Origin: Pseudozyma flocculosa PF-1
Taxonomy: Eukaryota > Basidiomycota > Ustilaginomycetes > Ustilaginales > Ustilaginaceae
Assembly: GCF_000417875.1 (NCBI RefSeq)
Contig: NW_006920883.1
Location: forward strand, 133,840-197,839
Reading direction: 5' to 3'
DNA length: 64,000 nucleotides
The notes beneath the pieces were generated by a model, which did not search any database, was not told the DNA's origin, and saw only the letters and a program-made list of their open reading frames with translations. Shown here one piece after another: positions 42,371 through 54,900 of this stretch. Each line of letters opens with the position of its first letter. Within the stretch, counting starts at the first letter, position 1. The position numbers were made by a program, and so were the translations under genes.

Positions 42371-43440
42371 ATGAACACGCTCGCCCGCCCGCTCACACGC
42401 ACCGTCGCACGGTCGACGGCCGTACCGCTCCTCCCGGCACCGGGACGCCTCCTCCCCCCGTCCTCGGTATCCTTTTCCACCTCGTCGTCTTCATCGCGGC
42501 ACCGCTCCGGGCTGCGGCCCACCACGCTCGGCTTCAGCTTCGGCACCGGTCTCGCCGCCTCGGCCTTTATCCCCTCTTCCTCTGTGTCCAGCGACGATGC
42601 GGGCGCGACGACCGGTACGAGGAGGTACACGGTCGCGTCGCCCGACGAGTCGCCTGCTGGCGGCGAGGTCAAAGGATCTTCGACGATCTGGAGAAAGGCT
42701 TCCCCCACTGCGCCGCGTCGGCAGACGGTCACGCTGGTGTTCCTGAGCGACGAGGGGAGTAAAGTCGGGCTGGGCCAGATGGTCAAGAGCTTGACGGGTG
42801 GTGTGGGTGGAAGGGCCGTGTGAGTGTCAGAGCCGAGCCACGAGCTGGGCTGGATCGAGCTGCGCTCGGCGCAGAAGTCCTCTGATCCCCGAGTTAGAGT
42901 TGCTGACGAACGACAATCACCGTGTCACCCTGACACAGGTGGCAGCCCTACATCGCCTACTTCCGCGAAGCGGGCTACGACGCGCTGGACCTCAACCTCT
43001 CCTCGCCCTCGTCGTCGCCCACCGTGGCCGAGCTGACCGACGAGCTGCACAACCAGATCCGACTCGCCTCGCTCCAGCGTCTTCCCGTCCTCTTTGTCAG
43101 GGACGGCACACTCGCCTCGGACGTAGTCTCCGAGTACATCACCCCTTCCGACGCCAATGGCGACCAGTCGAGCTGGTGGAAGAAACTCTTCTCCAACCCC
43201 GCCAACTCGCGCCCGGCACTCAGCGGCCTCATCGTAATCGACGCCCCTACCGCCGCACAGGAGGCATCGTCCAAGTACGGAACGCACAAGAAGCTCAACG
43301 TCCTCCTCGTCGGCAGCAACGGTCAGGCGCCGCAGGATGGCCCCACAAAAGTCCGTTCCCTCGTCACGGCGGGCAAGTCGGACGAGGAGACCATCAAGGC
43401 CATCGAACGCTGGCTCATCGACAGCGGCTACGAGGGCTAG
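42371..43440 (+). CDS. Probable mitochondrial protein of unknown function
   Basis: Two exons (42371-42819 and 42939-43440) give 316 residues. The N-terminus (MNTLARPLTRTVARSTAVPL) is rich in Arg, Thr and Ser with no acidic residues, suggesting mitochondrial import. The first half is Ser/Thr-rich up to RRQTVTLVFLSDEGS. Splicing creates VWQPYIAYFREAGYDALDLN, which resembles the start of an alpha/beta-hydrolase fold, but no nucleophile motif such as GxSxG is evident. Later segments are LASLQRLPVLFVRDG and ALSGLIVIDAPTAAQE. Such proteins may be degenerate hydrolase folds; function is unknown. The intron has a GTGAGT donor at 42820 and a CAG acceptor at 42938. It is convergent with the ATPase gene, 293 nt away. 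Confidence 0.7.
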
Positions 43441-43733
43441 CCGAGGATGGCGGAGACCTCTGGCAGCAGAGCGCTTTTTGTCGGGTTCATATCCTTTTTT
43501 TTTCGAAAGGGGATGCTGGAGTCTAAGGCAAGAAATAATACAAAAGTGCGAAGCGAAGGTGTTGGGGCTTCATGTTTGTCGTCGTCGCCGGTTGTTGGCC
43601 TCGTTGATCGAGCGTTGGGCGGAGACGTGATGCGGATATGCTGGAAATCGTCCTGTGATGCGATGCGATACGATGCGGTGCGGCGAGGGGCAGAGGGCCC
43701 CGGAGGGAAGGCCGAGCGGTGGCCGGCGGCAGA

Positions 43734-46700
43734 TTAGGCCCGCGTCACCTCGCTGTCCATCGTCTGGGACTGGGGCAGCTTGGCCTGGCCCCCCTGCTTG
43801 TGCTGCTTTTGCTGCGAGGCCGGCTTCTCCGAGAGGCGCGCCTCGGTGTCGTCGCCGTCGTCGCTGCCCTCGCCCATCTCCTCGTCGATGAGTTTCGAGG
43901 TGTCGACCTCCTTGCGGCGGAGGTAGACGCGCTTGCCCCACTTCCACGACTCGATGCCGCCGACAAAGAGGAGGGTGCAGATAAAGACGATGGCCCACTC
44001 CCACGAGATGCCGCTGTGGAGGAAGACGACGTCGTTGAGGCCCGGGATGTAGAGGATGGGGAAGACCGAGATGAAGCCGAGCGTGACGCAGAAGAAGAGG
44101 AACTTGTTCTTGCCCCAGGTGTCCTTGAGGAACTGGTTGTACCACTTTCCGTCGTCGTGCATGTTGAAGAAGGAGCGGCGCAGGTCGATAATCTCCCACG
44201 CCAGCAGCAGCGAGAACCACGTCATGACCGAGAAGGTGGCTCCGCGGCCGCGGAAGACGACGTCGCAGTTGTCGCCGTTATTGCTGTTGCAGTTGAGGCC
44301 CAGCTCGCCCTGGCCCCAGCGGAAGACGACGAGGGTGAAGGTGGCGAGGCAGAGGGCGGCCATCCAGAAGCCATAGACGAACAGGTCGAGGATCATCTCG
44401 GGGGAGAAGATGCCCCACTTGTTGTCGCGCGGCGGCCGCTTCATGACGTCGATCGAGGCGCGCTCCATGCCGAGGCCCATGGCCGGGAAGCCCGAGGTGA
44501 CCATGATGATGTAGAGGATCTCGACGGGACTCAGCGGGAAGACCGAGAGGCCCGTGACGTCCTTGAAGGCGAGGCCGATGAGGAGCACCGCGGCCTGGGC
44601 CACGTTCTGGGCCAGCAGGTGGCAGACAAACTTGGTGATGTTGTCGGCCATCCTCCGTCCCTCTTCGATGGCGTTACAGATCGACGCAAAGTTGTCGTCG
44701 GTGAGCACAATGTCCGAGGCGTCCTTGGCCACGTCGCTGCCGTTCTGGCCCATGGCGATGCCGACGTCCGACATCTTGAGCGAGGGAGAGTCGTTGACGC
44801 CGTCGCCAGTCATGGCGCAGAACTTGCCGCGGCGGTGGAGCGCCTCAATCATCCGCACCTTGGTCTGCGGCGCGCACCGGGCAATGACCAGGGGCAGCTG
44901 CGGGAGCTGGTCGATCTGGTCGTCGGAGAGCTTATCGAACTGCGAGGCGGTCATCACCATGCTGTGCACCTCGCGCTCCGAGTAGCGCTTGGTGTTGCGG
45001 GGCACGATGCCGACCTCGAGTGCGATGGCCTTGGCGGTTCCCGGGTGGTCACCGGTCAGCATGCGCACCGTGATGCCGGCCTCCTTGCACTTGCGCACGG
45101 CGCCGGCCGTCTCGGGGCGGGGAGGGTCGTAGAGGCCGACGAGACCCAGGAAGACCATCCTGGACTCGACCTTTTCGCGCTCCAGCTCGCCGCCCTTGTC
45201 GGCCTCGGCGCCGCTCAGCTCGCGGTGGGCGAGGGCGAGGACTCGGAGGCCCTGCTCGGCCAGCGCCTCCATGTTCTCGAGCGTTCGGTTCTGGAGCTCC
45301 TCGGTGAAGTCGACGATGCCGTCCGGTCCCTGGGCCGAGACGCAGGCGTCGAGGACGCGCTCGACGGCGCCCTTCATCATGGCGTAGTTCTTGCCGCTGC
45401 GATTGTCCGAGTAGGTGACGGCCATGCGCTTGACGCCGCTGTCGAAGGGGTACTCGGCGATCTGGGTCCATCGGCCTTCGGTCTTTTCCGTGTCGCCCTT
45501 GTCGGCCTCGACGCCCTTGGTCAGCTTGGTGCGGCCCCAGCCGAAGCGCGTGACAAACGTCTGGATGGCGCACTCGGTCGGGTCGCCGTGGGCGGTCCAC
45601 TCGTGGGTCTCCTTGTCCTTGAAGACGGTGGCCAGGTTGCAGAGCGAGGCGACGTCCATAAAGTCCTTGAAGGGCGCGTTGCCCTCGACCTTGTTCGACT
45701 TGCCGCCGGAGGCGAGGACCTCGCCGGTGGTGGGCGCGGCGTCCTTCTTGACGTCGCGCGGCTCGACGTCGTCGACGGAGACCTCGCCGAGCGTCGGGTT
45801 GAAGGGCTCGTTGGTCTCCGAGACGCTGTAGGTGCCGGTGGCGAGGACCCAGGCGCGGCGGACGACCATCTTGCCCTGGGTCAGCGTGCCCGTCTTGTCC
45901 GAGCAGATGTCGTTGATCGAGCCGAGCGCCTCGAGCGAGTCGAGCTTGCGGACGACGACGTTGCGCTTGACCATGGCCTTGCTGCCCATCGACATGGTGA
46001 TGGTGAGCACCGCGGTCAGCGAGGCCGGGATCATCGAGACACCGGTGGCGACGGCGTAGATGATGACCTCGGTGTCGGTCCAGTTGTTGGAGAGGAAGAC
46101 GATGATGGCAAACAGGACGGCGACGAGGAAGAGGCCGATGGCGAGCTGCGACAGGCGCTTCTGCAGCGGCGTGCCCTTGTTGAGGCCGAGGAAGTTGCCG
46201 ATCTTGTCCCACACGGTGAGGGCGCCCGCCTGGACGTAGCGGTGCGGGCCCGCCTTGCCGTAGGCGTTCTTCTTGACCTGGCGGATCTTTTGCGCCTTGG
46301 CCGCGCCGCGCAGTGCATCGGCGATCTTGCCAATCTCGGTGTTCATGCCCGTGCCAATGACGATGGCGGTGGCGCGGCCTTTGGAGACGGTGGAGCTGGT
46401 GTAGGCCATGTTGAGGCGGTCGCCCACGCCCACCTCCTCGCCCTCGAAGATGAGGTTGTGGTCCTTGGAGACGGGCAGCGACTCTCCCGTCAGGAGGGCC
46501 TCGTCGGTCTCAAAGTTCATCGAGTCGATGAGCCGAGCGTCGGCGGGCACCGTGTCTCCGGTGGTCAGTTCGATGATGTCGCCGGGCACGACCTCGTTGG
46601 CGGGCACGGTGCTGGCGGAGCCGTTGCGGAGGACGCGGGCGGTGGGCGAGGCCAGGCTGCGGAGCGCGTTCATCGTCTTTTCCGCAGAGAGCTCCTGGAA

Positions 46701-47347
46701 GAAGCCGACGAAGATGTTGATGGCAACGACGCCGGCAATGACGCCTCCCTCGATCCACGACTTGATTCCGAGCGAGACTCCCATCGCGAGGATGAGGACC
46801 TGTGGTCGCAGCAGGTGCGAGAGCAGAAGCAGGTCATGGCAATCGTCAGCTTCCCTGTCGTCTTCGACCGTGCGACGAGCCGTGCGTCTATCGCGGGCGC
46901 CGCGCCGCTGTCACTCACCAAGGTCATAGCGTTGGCGATCTGGTGCATGATGATGTTGAAGATGCTGATCTCGTCGCTGCCCTCGAGCTGGTTGGGTCCG
47001 AACTCCTGCTTGCGGCCGGCCACAGTCGAGTCGTCGAGACCGTGGTCGGTGTCCTGGACGCCGAGCGCCCGGAGCACCGAAGACATCGGGTAGGCGTAGG
47101 AGCGGGTGAGGGCATCGGACATGGAGATCTCTGGGCCGTCTCCGCTGTCCTTGGACACGGGAACCGCCTTTGTCGAGTCGCTCGAGTGCGCATCGCTCGG
47201 GCCGTTCTTTTCGTTTGTTGGCGAGAGCTGCTGGTCCTGCTGGCCGGTCTGGTTGGCTGCCTGGGCCGCTGCCACGCTCTCGTTGGCGTTGGTGGCGTTG
47301 CGCGGGTCGAGCTCGTCGCCCGACTTTCCGGTGGGTACGGAGGCCAT
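43734..47347 (-). CDS. ENA1: ENA-type P-type Na+/K+-exporting ATPase
   Basis: Two exons (47347-46919 and 46799-43734) give 1164 residues. ENA (type IID) ATPases export Na+ or K+ at the plasma membrane and confer salt and alkaline-pH tolerance. The intron 46918-46800 splices NAMTL to VLILAMGVSLGIKSWIEGG, rebuilding helix 2. Motifs are LLTGESLPV (about 247-250 for TGES), CSDKTGTLTQGKMV with the phosphorylated Asp at about 444, DPTECAIQTF, MLTGDHPGTAKAIA and MTGDGVNDSPSLKMSDVGIA. Helix 4 has SMIPASLTAVLTI. The N-terminal region (ALTRSYAYPMSSVLRALGVQ) matches the family, and the C-terminal tail is polar. The length is slightly above the usual 1090. Na+ versus K+ preference cannot be told from sequence. 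The stop is TAA at 43736-43734. Confidence 0.93.
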
Positions 47348-50300
47348 TGTGCAGAGGCGCGTCGGTGGGTGTCGAGGGCGGTCGGAACGGTGGGCTACGG
47401 ACGCGAAAAGGTCGTCAATGCGGCGGCGTCGCGGCGAGGTGCTTCCTGAGACTCAGGGAAACCTCGTGTGAGTGTGGATGCTGGGGATGCGGTGTCTTTT
47501 CCAGTCAATTGTGCGCGCAGCGGTGGCGATGGTGGAAGAGGGGAGCGTCGAGAAGAGGTGCCCTCTGCGATGCTGCTGCCGCGGCTGTCGTTCGACGGGA
47601 TGGGAGGTCGCCTTTGCCGTGTGAAGGGAAAGGTGAAGGGAGGAGTGGTTGGTGGTTGATCGGTGGTCGAGACGAGGGCGAGAGGCATCGCCGGCGGCAA
47701 CGTCGAAGTACTTATAGTCTGCGCTCGGGACGACCCGGGCCAGATACGACGGCAGGACGAGGTCGACGGCGAGGGCCAAGAAGACTGCTGAGGGAGCCGG
47801 CAGCCTTGGCGTGCAGCACGGGGATGGCCTACCGGCACACAAGGCGCGGCAGCGGCTATGACGAGGAGCAGCGGGTGAGCAGAGGCTCAGCGGCTACGTC
47901 TGTGCGATTTCGCCGGCCGGGTCTTGCCCGCCAAGACAGCCGCGACACGACCACGACGGCCAGGCCAGGCGGCAGCGGCGGCGGCGATAGCGACGACGAC
48001 GGTGGCTGCAGCGGCGGAGGAGGAGGAGGTGGGCACTCGGCCAGCCCCAGGAATATCGCCGTGGCCATCGGAGTTTTGAGGCCCTCGAGCCAAGCTCTCT
48101 GTCGACCTCCCTCCCGCCGTAGCCAGCCATCTTGGTTCCAGGTCGTGCATCGCCCTTCGTCGTCGTTGGGTTTCAGGGCAGGGGCAGGTGGGGATGCCGC
48201 CGCCGTGGATGGGCTGAGGTGAGGGAGGGAAGGGTGCGGGCGCCGTCAGGCTTGGCGCTGGGCAGTGGGCCCTCCGACATCCGGAAGCGGCCGAGACCCA
48301 GAAGCGGCTCGCCTGCATCCAGCCCGCTGCGTCTGCCGCTGCCTGTCTTTCCATCCGTCACGCAGGCCCCACTTTCCCCGCTTGCCGGCTCGCTCGCTCT
48401 CCGCAGCTTCCATCAGCTAGTCAGGCAGAGCTAGGGAGAGACTCACCGCGGCACAGCGTCAGTCTGCCCACGCACGCCAATCTCGATGCCAGCCGTCGGC
48501 GGCCATGTATGAACAGGGCGAGACCATGATGCTTCGCGGCACCAACAATCGATCTACGCCGAGCCGCCTGTACCACGGGAGGGTGTACCTGTGCGTCCAC
48601 GTTCCGGGGCCGAATCACAGGACCATGCTAAGACACTTTATCGCGAGCGAGCCAGCTGCCCTCGATCGATGCTGCGGTACGTAAGAGAAAGGTAGCGGCC
48701 GGCACGTTTTGGCGATGACGAGATACGAGGCTCCAGGGCAGAGATAAGTACCGAAGAGGCAGGTAGGGTCGGAGCGGTTGAGACAGCTACGCGATAGCCC
48801 GTACGTTGTGCCCCGGTAGAAGCGGGAAAACCCCGCAGCTTCTTGGCGGCCCTTCCCGGCCTGGGCTGTTTCCTTGCTTTGTTTGCCCCGCGCCGCTGCT
48901 TCCGTAGTCTTTCGAAAACCCCCTTCTTCCCTCGCTCAGGAGATCGATGCCCGCGCGGCAGCAAGGCGGATCTGGACGCGATCCAGTATGTACGCTCTGG
49001 TAGGGACGGTGGGCGATCCTATCCGGACTCGAAGAGCACGACGCCAACGCAACTTGACCAGCGAGCATCCTCGGGCTGGCGGAAGCGGCCGGTGGCGACA
49101 AATTGCCTTGCTTGCTGGCCTGGGTCTGGGGCCCTATCCGCCGGTTGCGTCATCTGGACCCGTGCCTCTGCCTCCCGGGCCTGCGTGCCTCGACTGCCTC
49201 TCCGCCGCGACGCTGCCAGCCTGCGGCCCTCAACTTCTCGGTCCTCGCCGAAAGGCACCAGACGAGAGCAAGAGCGCCGGGCTGCAGCCCAGCTCAAAAA
49301 TGTTCCGCTGCGAGCCTTGGCGGAGAAGGGGGCTTTCATGCGGCCGTCAGCCAGGCTCGACGACCCCGCTCGCCACCACCCCTTCTTAGCTTCCGGGAGG
49401 CGGACCGTCCCGACAAGCAGCTGGTTAGTCGAGCTCGCCAGCGTCTTCAGCGAGCAGGTGACGGCGCTACGTTAGCTGGCGATCGAAGTGAATCGGCCTA
49501 TCCGGACCAAGTACCGGCGGCATGGTGTACGTCGATGGACCGCTGGCACTCTCTCCGCAACACGCAAACAGTCGGCGAGCTGAGCAGGATAACCTGCTGG
49601 AGACGGCTTGCTTGTCTCCGGAGGTGTACGTCGCTCACCGACGTCGTCGGCTGGCATCCGGACGGAAGACCTAGCCTGCCGTTCTGCCAGGGCAGCGTCT
49701 TCGATCGGCCAGGAAAAAGGCGCCAAGAAAACCTGGCACCGGCTGCAAACTCGAATCGGGCCAACGCCAAGCAGCAAGACGTGACGATGCCAAGCCCTTG
49801 GCCGCCAGCCCTGCCTGCCCTTTTGCCACAGCTCCGATGCCGCCCGGGCAGGCCTACAGGCGTGGAGGCGCTCCTCGGCATTGAGATCGGTCCGTCGTTG
49901 CGCATCCGTCCATGGTTCAGGCACCAGACCGCCCTGGCCTCTTCGCGATCGCCTGGGAGCTGCTTTGATCGCGTGGCACTGGCCAGCGCGTCGTACGTGG
50001 TGAGCGAGCGAGGTGCCACGAGCGCCAAGACCTCGGCCACCGGCGAACAATGGGCCAAGCTTCTGGGTGCCATCGTGGCTCCTTCTTCCTCCCTCTCATC
50101 TGGTATAGCCGCCACCGTCCGAGGCCTTTCCGAGAAAGAGATAGAGGGTCGCAAAACGTGCCTCGCCGGGCTACTCAGTTACCAACCCGTGCCGGCGGCA
50201 AAAGACTCGTGGACGGCAACGAGCGAGGACCTCGACCCGAGAAAACCCGAAGTCGGTATCGGTATCTTGGCGGTCTCGAGAGGGACACTCGCCACCGAGC

Positions 50301-51623
50301 GCCAGCCGTCGGAGGACTTGGCGAGCGCTCCCTGCGGCACAGCTCACTCGCTCCGCGAGATGCCTTCCGTCCCGGGAGCTGGTCGCCGGGGTCTGACCAA
50401 ACGGTGAACAGCTGCACGACCACATGCCAGTAGTCGTCTTGGCGCGAGTTCTGTACCGGCGATGGCCGGTCCGAAGCAATCAGGACGACTGCCAAGAGAC
50501 CCTTGCTGCCGAGCCGCTGTCGTACCCCCGTGCCTCGTGTAGGGAGCGGGCCTGGCAGGGTCGCCCCGACCAGGGGGAGATAAGATACGGGCCGCCGTCG
50601 GGCTACGCTATCTCCACGGACGGACGCCTCGTTTTCCTGGCCATCTCCGCCTGCCTGCCTTTTCGTCGCCGACCACCGGATGGAGGCATGCTTGCGGTCG
50701 GCCGACATCCTTCCGAGTAGCGCAGGACGCCTTGACCGACCTCTCCGCGTCCCTGGCTTGGACGGACGTTCGACGTCGGTCGTGGCTTGAGTTTGTGTCG
50801 AGTGACATCCCGGACAGCCTGCCGTCTGGAACTTAAGGCTTGCAACCCAGCCACGAGCTCCTGGCGGTCCATGCTGCCATGCTGAGCCTCAGAAAGCACG
50901 CGATCAAGGCAGAGCTGGTCATTACCCCGCAATTCTGCTGCGCCATGCCTTGGCGTCCACCGCGATCTCGCACCCGCTGCTGCTGCTGCTGACCTTCTTC
51001 CCGTTTGCTCTTCTTGTCGGCGAGATCGCCGCGACGAGGGTGTTCCTGCGCAAGACCCTGCCTACTGTAGCCTCACGGGCCGGTTGGTCACGCGATCGGG
51101 TCGGAGGCAAAGCGGGTCCCTGCCTGCCATGCCATCTTGCCGCCCTTTCGCTTCGTTGAGGGTCAGCGCACGTCCGTCTGCACGTACCGGTACCCGCACT
51201 CAAGGAGCCATAAAGGCGCCGTGGGGTCCACGTGGAGTAGCTCACCTGACCTTGCGAGCAGCTCTTCTATGCTGGGGAGTTTTGTGGTGCGAGGGTTCTT
51301 GGCCTCGGGCGCGGGGGGAGAAACCTCGGTCGTTCTAGGCGCCGTCGTGTGAGCAGCTGCTTTGCTCGATGGGCCCTGTGGCCATGCCGTCGTTGGTCAG
51401 AGGGAAGCCAAAGCCCACCGCAGAAGCCGTCGCAGCCGGCGCAGAAGGCGACAGGACGTCAGCATGCCGCGTCGCCGATGATCGAAGGTCGGAACATCGT
51501 TGCGATGTGGGTGGGGGTCGGCAGGCAAGAGTCAGCGAGGAGCGGTGCCGGGTAGGGCATTCGAGCTGCGTGAAAATTTAGCAATTATGCATATATTATA
51601 TGTTTCGTTTGACTGACATCCAA
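47348..51623. other. 4.3 kb gene-poor region
   Basis: No gene is supported between the ATPase start and the tRNA-Phe gene. The longest frame (plus, 49103-50407) has a Cys/Arg/Ser/Pro mixture typical of chance frames. The first part holds the ATPase promoter, with GGCGG runs near 47965-48030. A plus-strand hydrophobic frame near 50954-51159 (MASTAISHPLLLLLTFFPF) cannot be extended. No terminal repeats, transposase or reverse-transcriptase motifs were seen. The last 60 nt become AT-rich next to the tRNA gene. Confidence 0.5.
51590..51602 (+). promoter_or_regulatory. TATA-like element upstream of tRNA-Phe
   Basis: The AT-rich sequence CATATATTATATG stands out in GC-rich surroundings about 22-34 nt before the tRNA. 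Upstream TATA elements help TFIIIB placement at tRNA genes in fission yeast and plants; the same role here is inferred. Confidence 0.5.
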
Positions 51624-51738
51624 GCCCTTATAGCTCAGCTGGTACGAGCGTGCGACTGAAGCATCTTCAGTTAATGGCCTTCGGCTCTTTGAGTCGAAAC
51701 AAATCGCAAGGTCACCTGTTCGACCCAGGTTGAGGGCA
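51624..51738 (+). tRNA. tRNA-Phe (anticodon GAA) with a 41-nt intron
   Basis: The gene folds as a standard cloverleaf. The acceptor stem GCCCTTA pairs with TGAGGGC and the discriminator is A. The D arm is GCTC/GAGC, the anticodon stem TGCGA/TCGCA, and the T arm ACCTG/CAGGT with loop TTCGACC. The anticodon loop CTGAAG-A reads GAA. An intron at 51662-51702 sits after position 37, the canonical site for eukaryotic tRNA introns. Internal A box (TAGCTCAGCTGG) and B box (GTTCGACCC) are present. A TTTT terminator follows at 51744-51747. The mature length is 74 nt. Confidence 0.93.
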
Positions 51739-51743
51739 TTTCC

Positions 51744-51747
51744 TTTT
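51744..51747 (+). terminator. Pol III T-run terminator of tRNA-Phe
   Basis: Four T residues on the coding strand lie six nt after the tRNA end, the minimum RNA polymerase III terminator. Confidence 0.6.
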
Positions 51748-51973
51748 GACGTTGTGAGCGGCATGGCCGCGGTTTTTCCCTCGTCTTTTTTGCATGCCAT
51801 TTTGCACTGGCAAGGCAGTCGCAGGTTCGGGTTGGGGGACTGTTCGAACACGGGCGACGCCGGGGTCAATTGGGCACGGGATAGAGTTGCAAAGTAGACG
51901 AATGGAATGGAATACAAGGGATGGATGTGACATGGAGGAAGGGTAGCGAAGACCGCCGACGGGGGACCGATGC

Positions 51974-54900
51974 TCAGTCGTCTCCTCCGCCGCCCGCGCT
52001 GCCTCGACCGCCGCGCTTGGCGGCGAGCTTTTGCCGCTTGGCATCCCTGAGGCCGGCGGCGCGGTAAATTTCCTTCATCTCGGCCTTGCGCTTCTCGGCG
52101 CGCCGCTCCTCCTGCTTCTCGGCCTCCTTGGCCTTGACCGCTCGCCGCTCCGTCTGCTTGTCGCGCCTGTGGGGGAGGTGGGAGGGGGCTCGAGTGTCAG
52201 CGGCAATCGGGACCTGCACGTCGGCGGGCGACACGACGTCGGCGCGGAGCGGATACGCACCTCTTCTGCACCTTTTCCTTCTGGACGGTGCGCATCTGCT
52301 GGAGCAGAGCGACGGCCTTTTTCTCGTCGGCCTCGAGCACGACGGCGCGCTGCTGGAGGTAGGTGGGCTTCCCCTGTGCCTTTGTCATCTTGGGCTTGGA
52401 CGAGTAGGGCAGCGCGGCCTGGAGCTTCTTGGGGACGCGGAGCGGGTTAAACTGGCGGTGCTCGGGCCGCTCGACGGGCTTGTAGGTCGAGTTGACGTTG
52501 AGCGGCGTCTTGATGCGCTCGTCGCGCCGCACCGCGCCCGTCAGCCGCATGCCCTTCCACGCGCGCGACGCCGGGCTGAGGAGCAGCGACGTCACCGGGT
52601 TGTAGAAGCGGCGCGGCTGGATCGAGTACCACGCGCGCAGGAAGACGATGTCGCTCATCAGGATCTTGTCCTCGAACGTGGCGCGGAACTGGCCCTCGGG
52701 CTTGGCCAGCGCCTTTTTGACCTGGCCGCGGATGCCCGAGACCGTCTTGAGGTGCGCGCCCTCGAACTTGGCCACCTCGAGCGACGAGGTAAACATGTCC
52801 TTGATAAAGGCCGTCTTCTTGTAGATCTTGGCCGGCGTGCCGGTCAGCTTGAGCTTCTTGACAATCTTTTGCGTGCCTGCGTCGACGTCGAGCACGACGC
52901 CCGTGGCGCTGACGCGGAAGCCCGGGTTGTCCGAGCCCAGCGTGTTGAAGGCGCAGAAGCCCGTGTTGGGCGCCGAGCCCGGCCCGTAGAAGGTGGCCAG
53001 GCAGTGCATGTGCTCGGGCGTGTACTTGAGCATCCGGTTGCGCGTGCCGTCGTCGAGCGAGTAGATGGGGATGCTCTGGAAGCGGCGCCAGCCCAGGCTG
53101 AAGATGAGCGGGTCGTTGGTCTTGAGGATCTTGTGATGCCAGCGGTGGCGCTTGATGCGCACCTGGACGAACCCGAACGTCTCTTCGGACGCCAGCAGGC
53201 CGCCGACGAGGAGCGGGAAGCTGGGGTCAAAGTAGTCGACCAGCTCGCACGGCACCTTGGACAGCTCGATGCGGACATAGGCGCCCGGGCGGAAGCCCTC
53301 GACCAGGTGGCGCGTGTCCTCGTCCTCGTCGGCAAACTCGGCGCGGTTGAGCTCGGCCTGCTTGGCCAGCAGGTCCTTTTGCTCGTCGTACCAGTCGCCC
53401 GCCCCCTCGGCGTCCGGGTCGTCGTACTGCTCGTCGAACCGACGCTTGAGCGCCGCCTTTTTGGCGGCCAGCGCAGCGTCGCGGGCCGACTCGTTGTTGC
53501 CGTCGTCGCCCTCGTCCCCGTCTTCCTCGTCATCGTCGTCGTCGTCCTCATCGTCGCTGGCCACGTTCCGCTTGCCGTCCTTGCGCTCCTCGAGGTTGTC
53601 GGGCTCGTCTCCGGTGATGAAGAGGTGCCGGATCGAGTCGAGCACCCTCTCGCTCTCCCAGCGCGACACTGCGGCGGCGTCGATGGGCTGGCGGGTCTGG
53701 TCGGGGCACTCGTCGACCTCTTCGTTGAGCGGGCCCTTGTGGACGGTGCCGCTGGATTTTTGCGCGGGCCGGAAGAAGTCGTCGCCGTCGTCGGCCTGGG
53801 CCATTTTTTCGATGTCGGCGTCGTCGTCGTCGTCGTCGTCAAAGATGTCGCCGCTGGCGATCTGCTCTGGCGTCTTGTCCGAGGCGTAGATGAGCCGCGT
53901 CAGGTCCGCCGCCTTTCTCCGGCGATTGGCTAGCACGACCGACTCGGCGCGGCCGGCCAGATTACGCTTCCACGGTGCGATTTCGTCCTCCTCGTCATCC
54001 TCATCCTCGGCGTCCTCCTGGTCGCTGCCGAGGCCCATGTCCGAGTCGCTGTCGGCGTAGGCGATCTTGCCCTTGTCGGCCTCGTCTCCGTCGCTGTCCT
54101 GGCCGGGCATGGGCCGGGCGAGGGACCGGCCGCGACGGTCGACGCTCCTCCGCTCGCGACCCTCGTCGTCGTCCATGTCCTCGCCGTCCTCCTCCTCGTC
54201 AAGCTGGCCGTCGTCGTCGTCCTCCTCCTCGTCGCCATCGTCGTCGTCGCCCAGCTCGTCGTCGTCGAGGCGGACGTCGTCAAAGGCGGCGCGGCGAGTC
54301 CGCTTGCCCCTCGACTTGGCCGATGCGGCGTCGTCGCTGGCAGGATCGTCTGCCCGCAGCGCCGACGTCGACGACTCAAAGAGGCGCAGCTCGCCGCGCG
54401 CGGCGCGGTCGTCGAGGGTGACGCGGGCGTCCTGGAGGTCCATGACCATCTGCTCTCCCTCGCCCGCGGGCGTGTCGGTCTCGCCGTCGGCGTTCCTGGT
54501 AAAGTTGCCGGGCACGTTGATGTAGACGGCGTCCTTGTCGAACATGACGCCGCCGACGTCGCTCATGGGCGCGTGGATGAGCTTGTGCTTCTCGGACAGC
54601 TTGCGCCGCTTTTCGCTCTCTTGCGTCGGCAGCGGGCACGGGTCGGTGAGCTTCTCGACCGAGGAGATGGTGAGGTCGCCGGCGCCGGGGATGTGGACGC
54701 GCTGGCTGGAGCGCAGGTGGGTGCCGCGGAGGTAGCCGTAGACGGTGATGGTGCGGTCCATCTTGGGGTCCCTGCGGATGGCCTCGCGCGAGGTGAGGTC
54801 CTCGAGCCGGTCGGCCAGCAGGTACGGGTGGGCGTTGCGGAAGACCAGAGGGCGGAACTTCATGACGCTGATGAAGCGGCTCAGGTTGACAATCTCGGTG

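Noticed and set aside
43719..47093. 1124-codon plus-strand open frame antisense to the ENA ATPase
   Set aside because: It mirrors the ATPase exons and their intron. Its Asp/Glu/Val/Leu/Arg-rich composition is what the complement of GC-rich codons gives, and it has no recognisable domain.
49103..50407. 434-codon plus-strand frame in the gene-poor region
   Set aside because: No motif, no conserved-looking segment, and comparable frames on the opposite strand.
50954..51159. Short hydrophobic plus-strand frame (MASTAISHPLLLLLTFFPF)
   Set aside because: It looks like a signal or membrane segment, but no downstream exon, splice site or domain follows.
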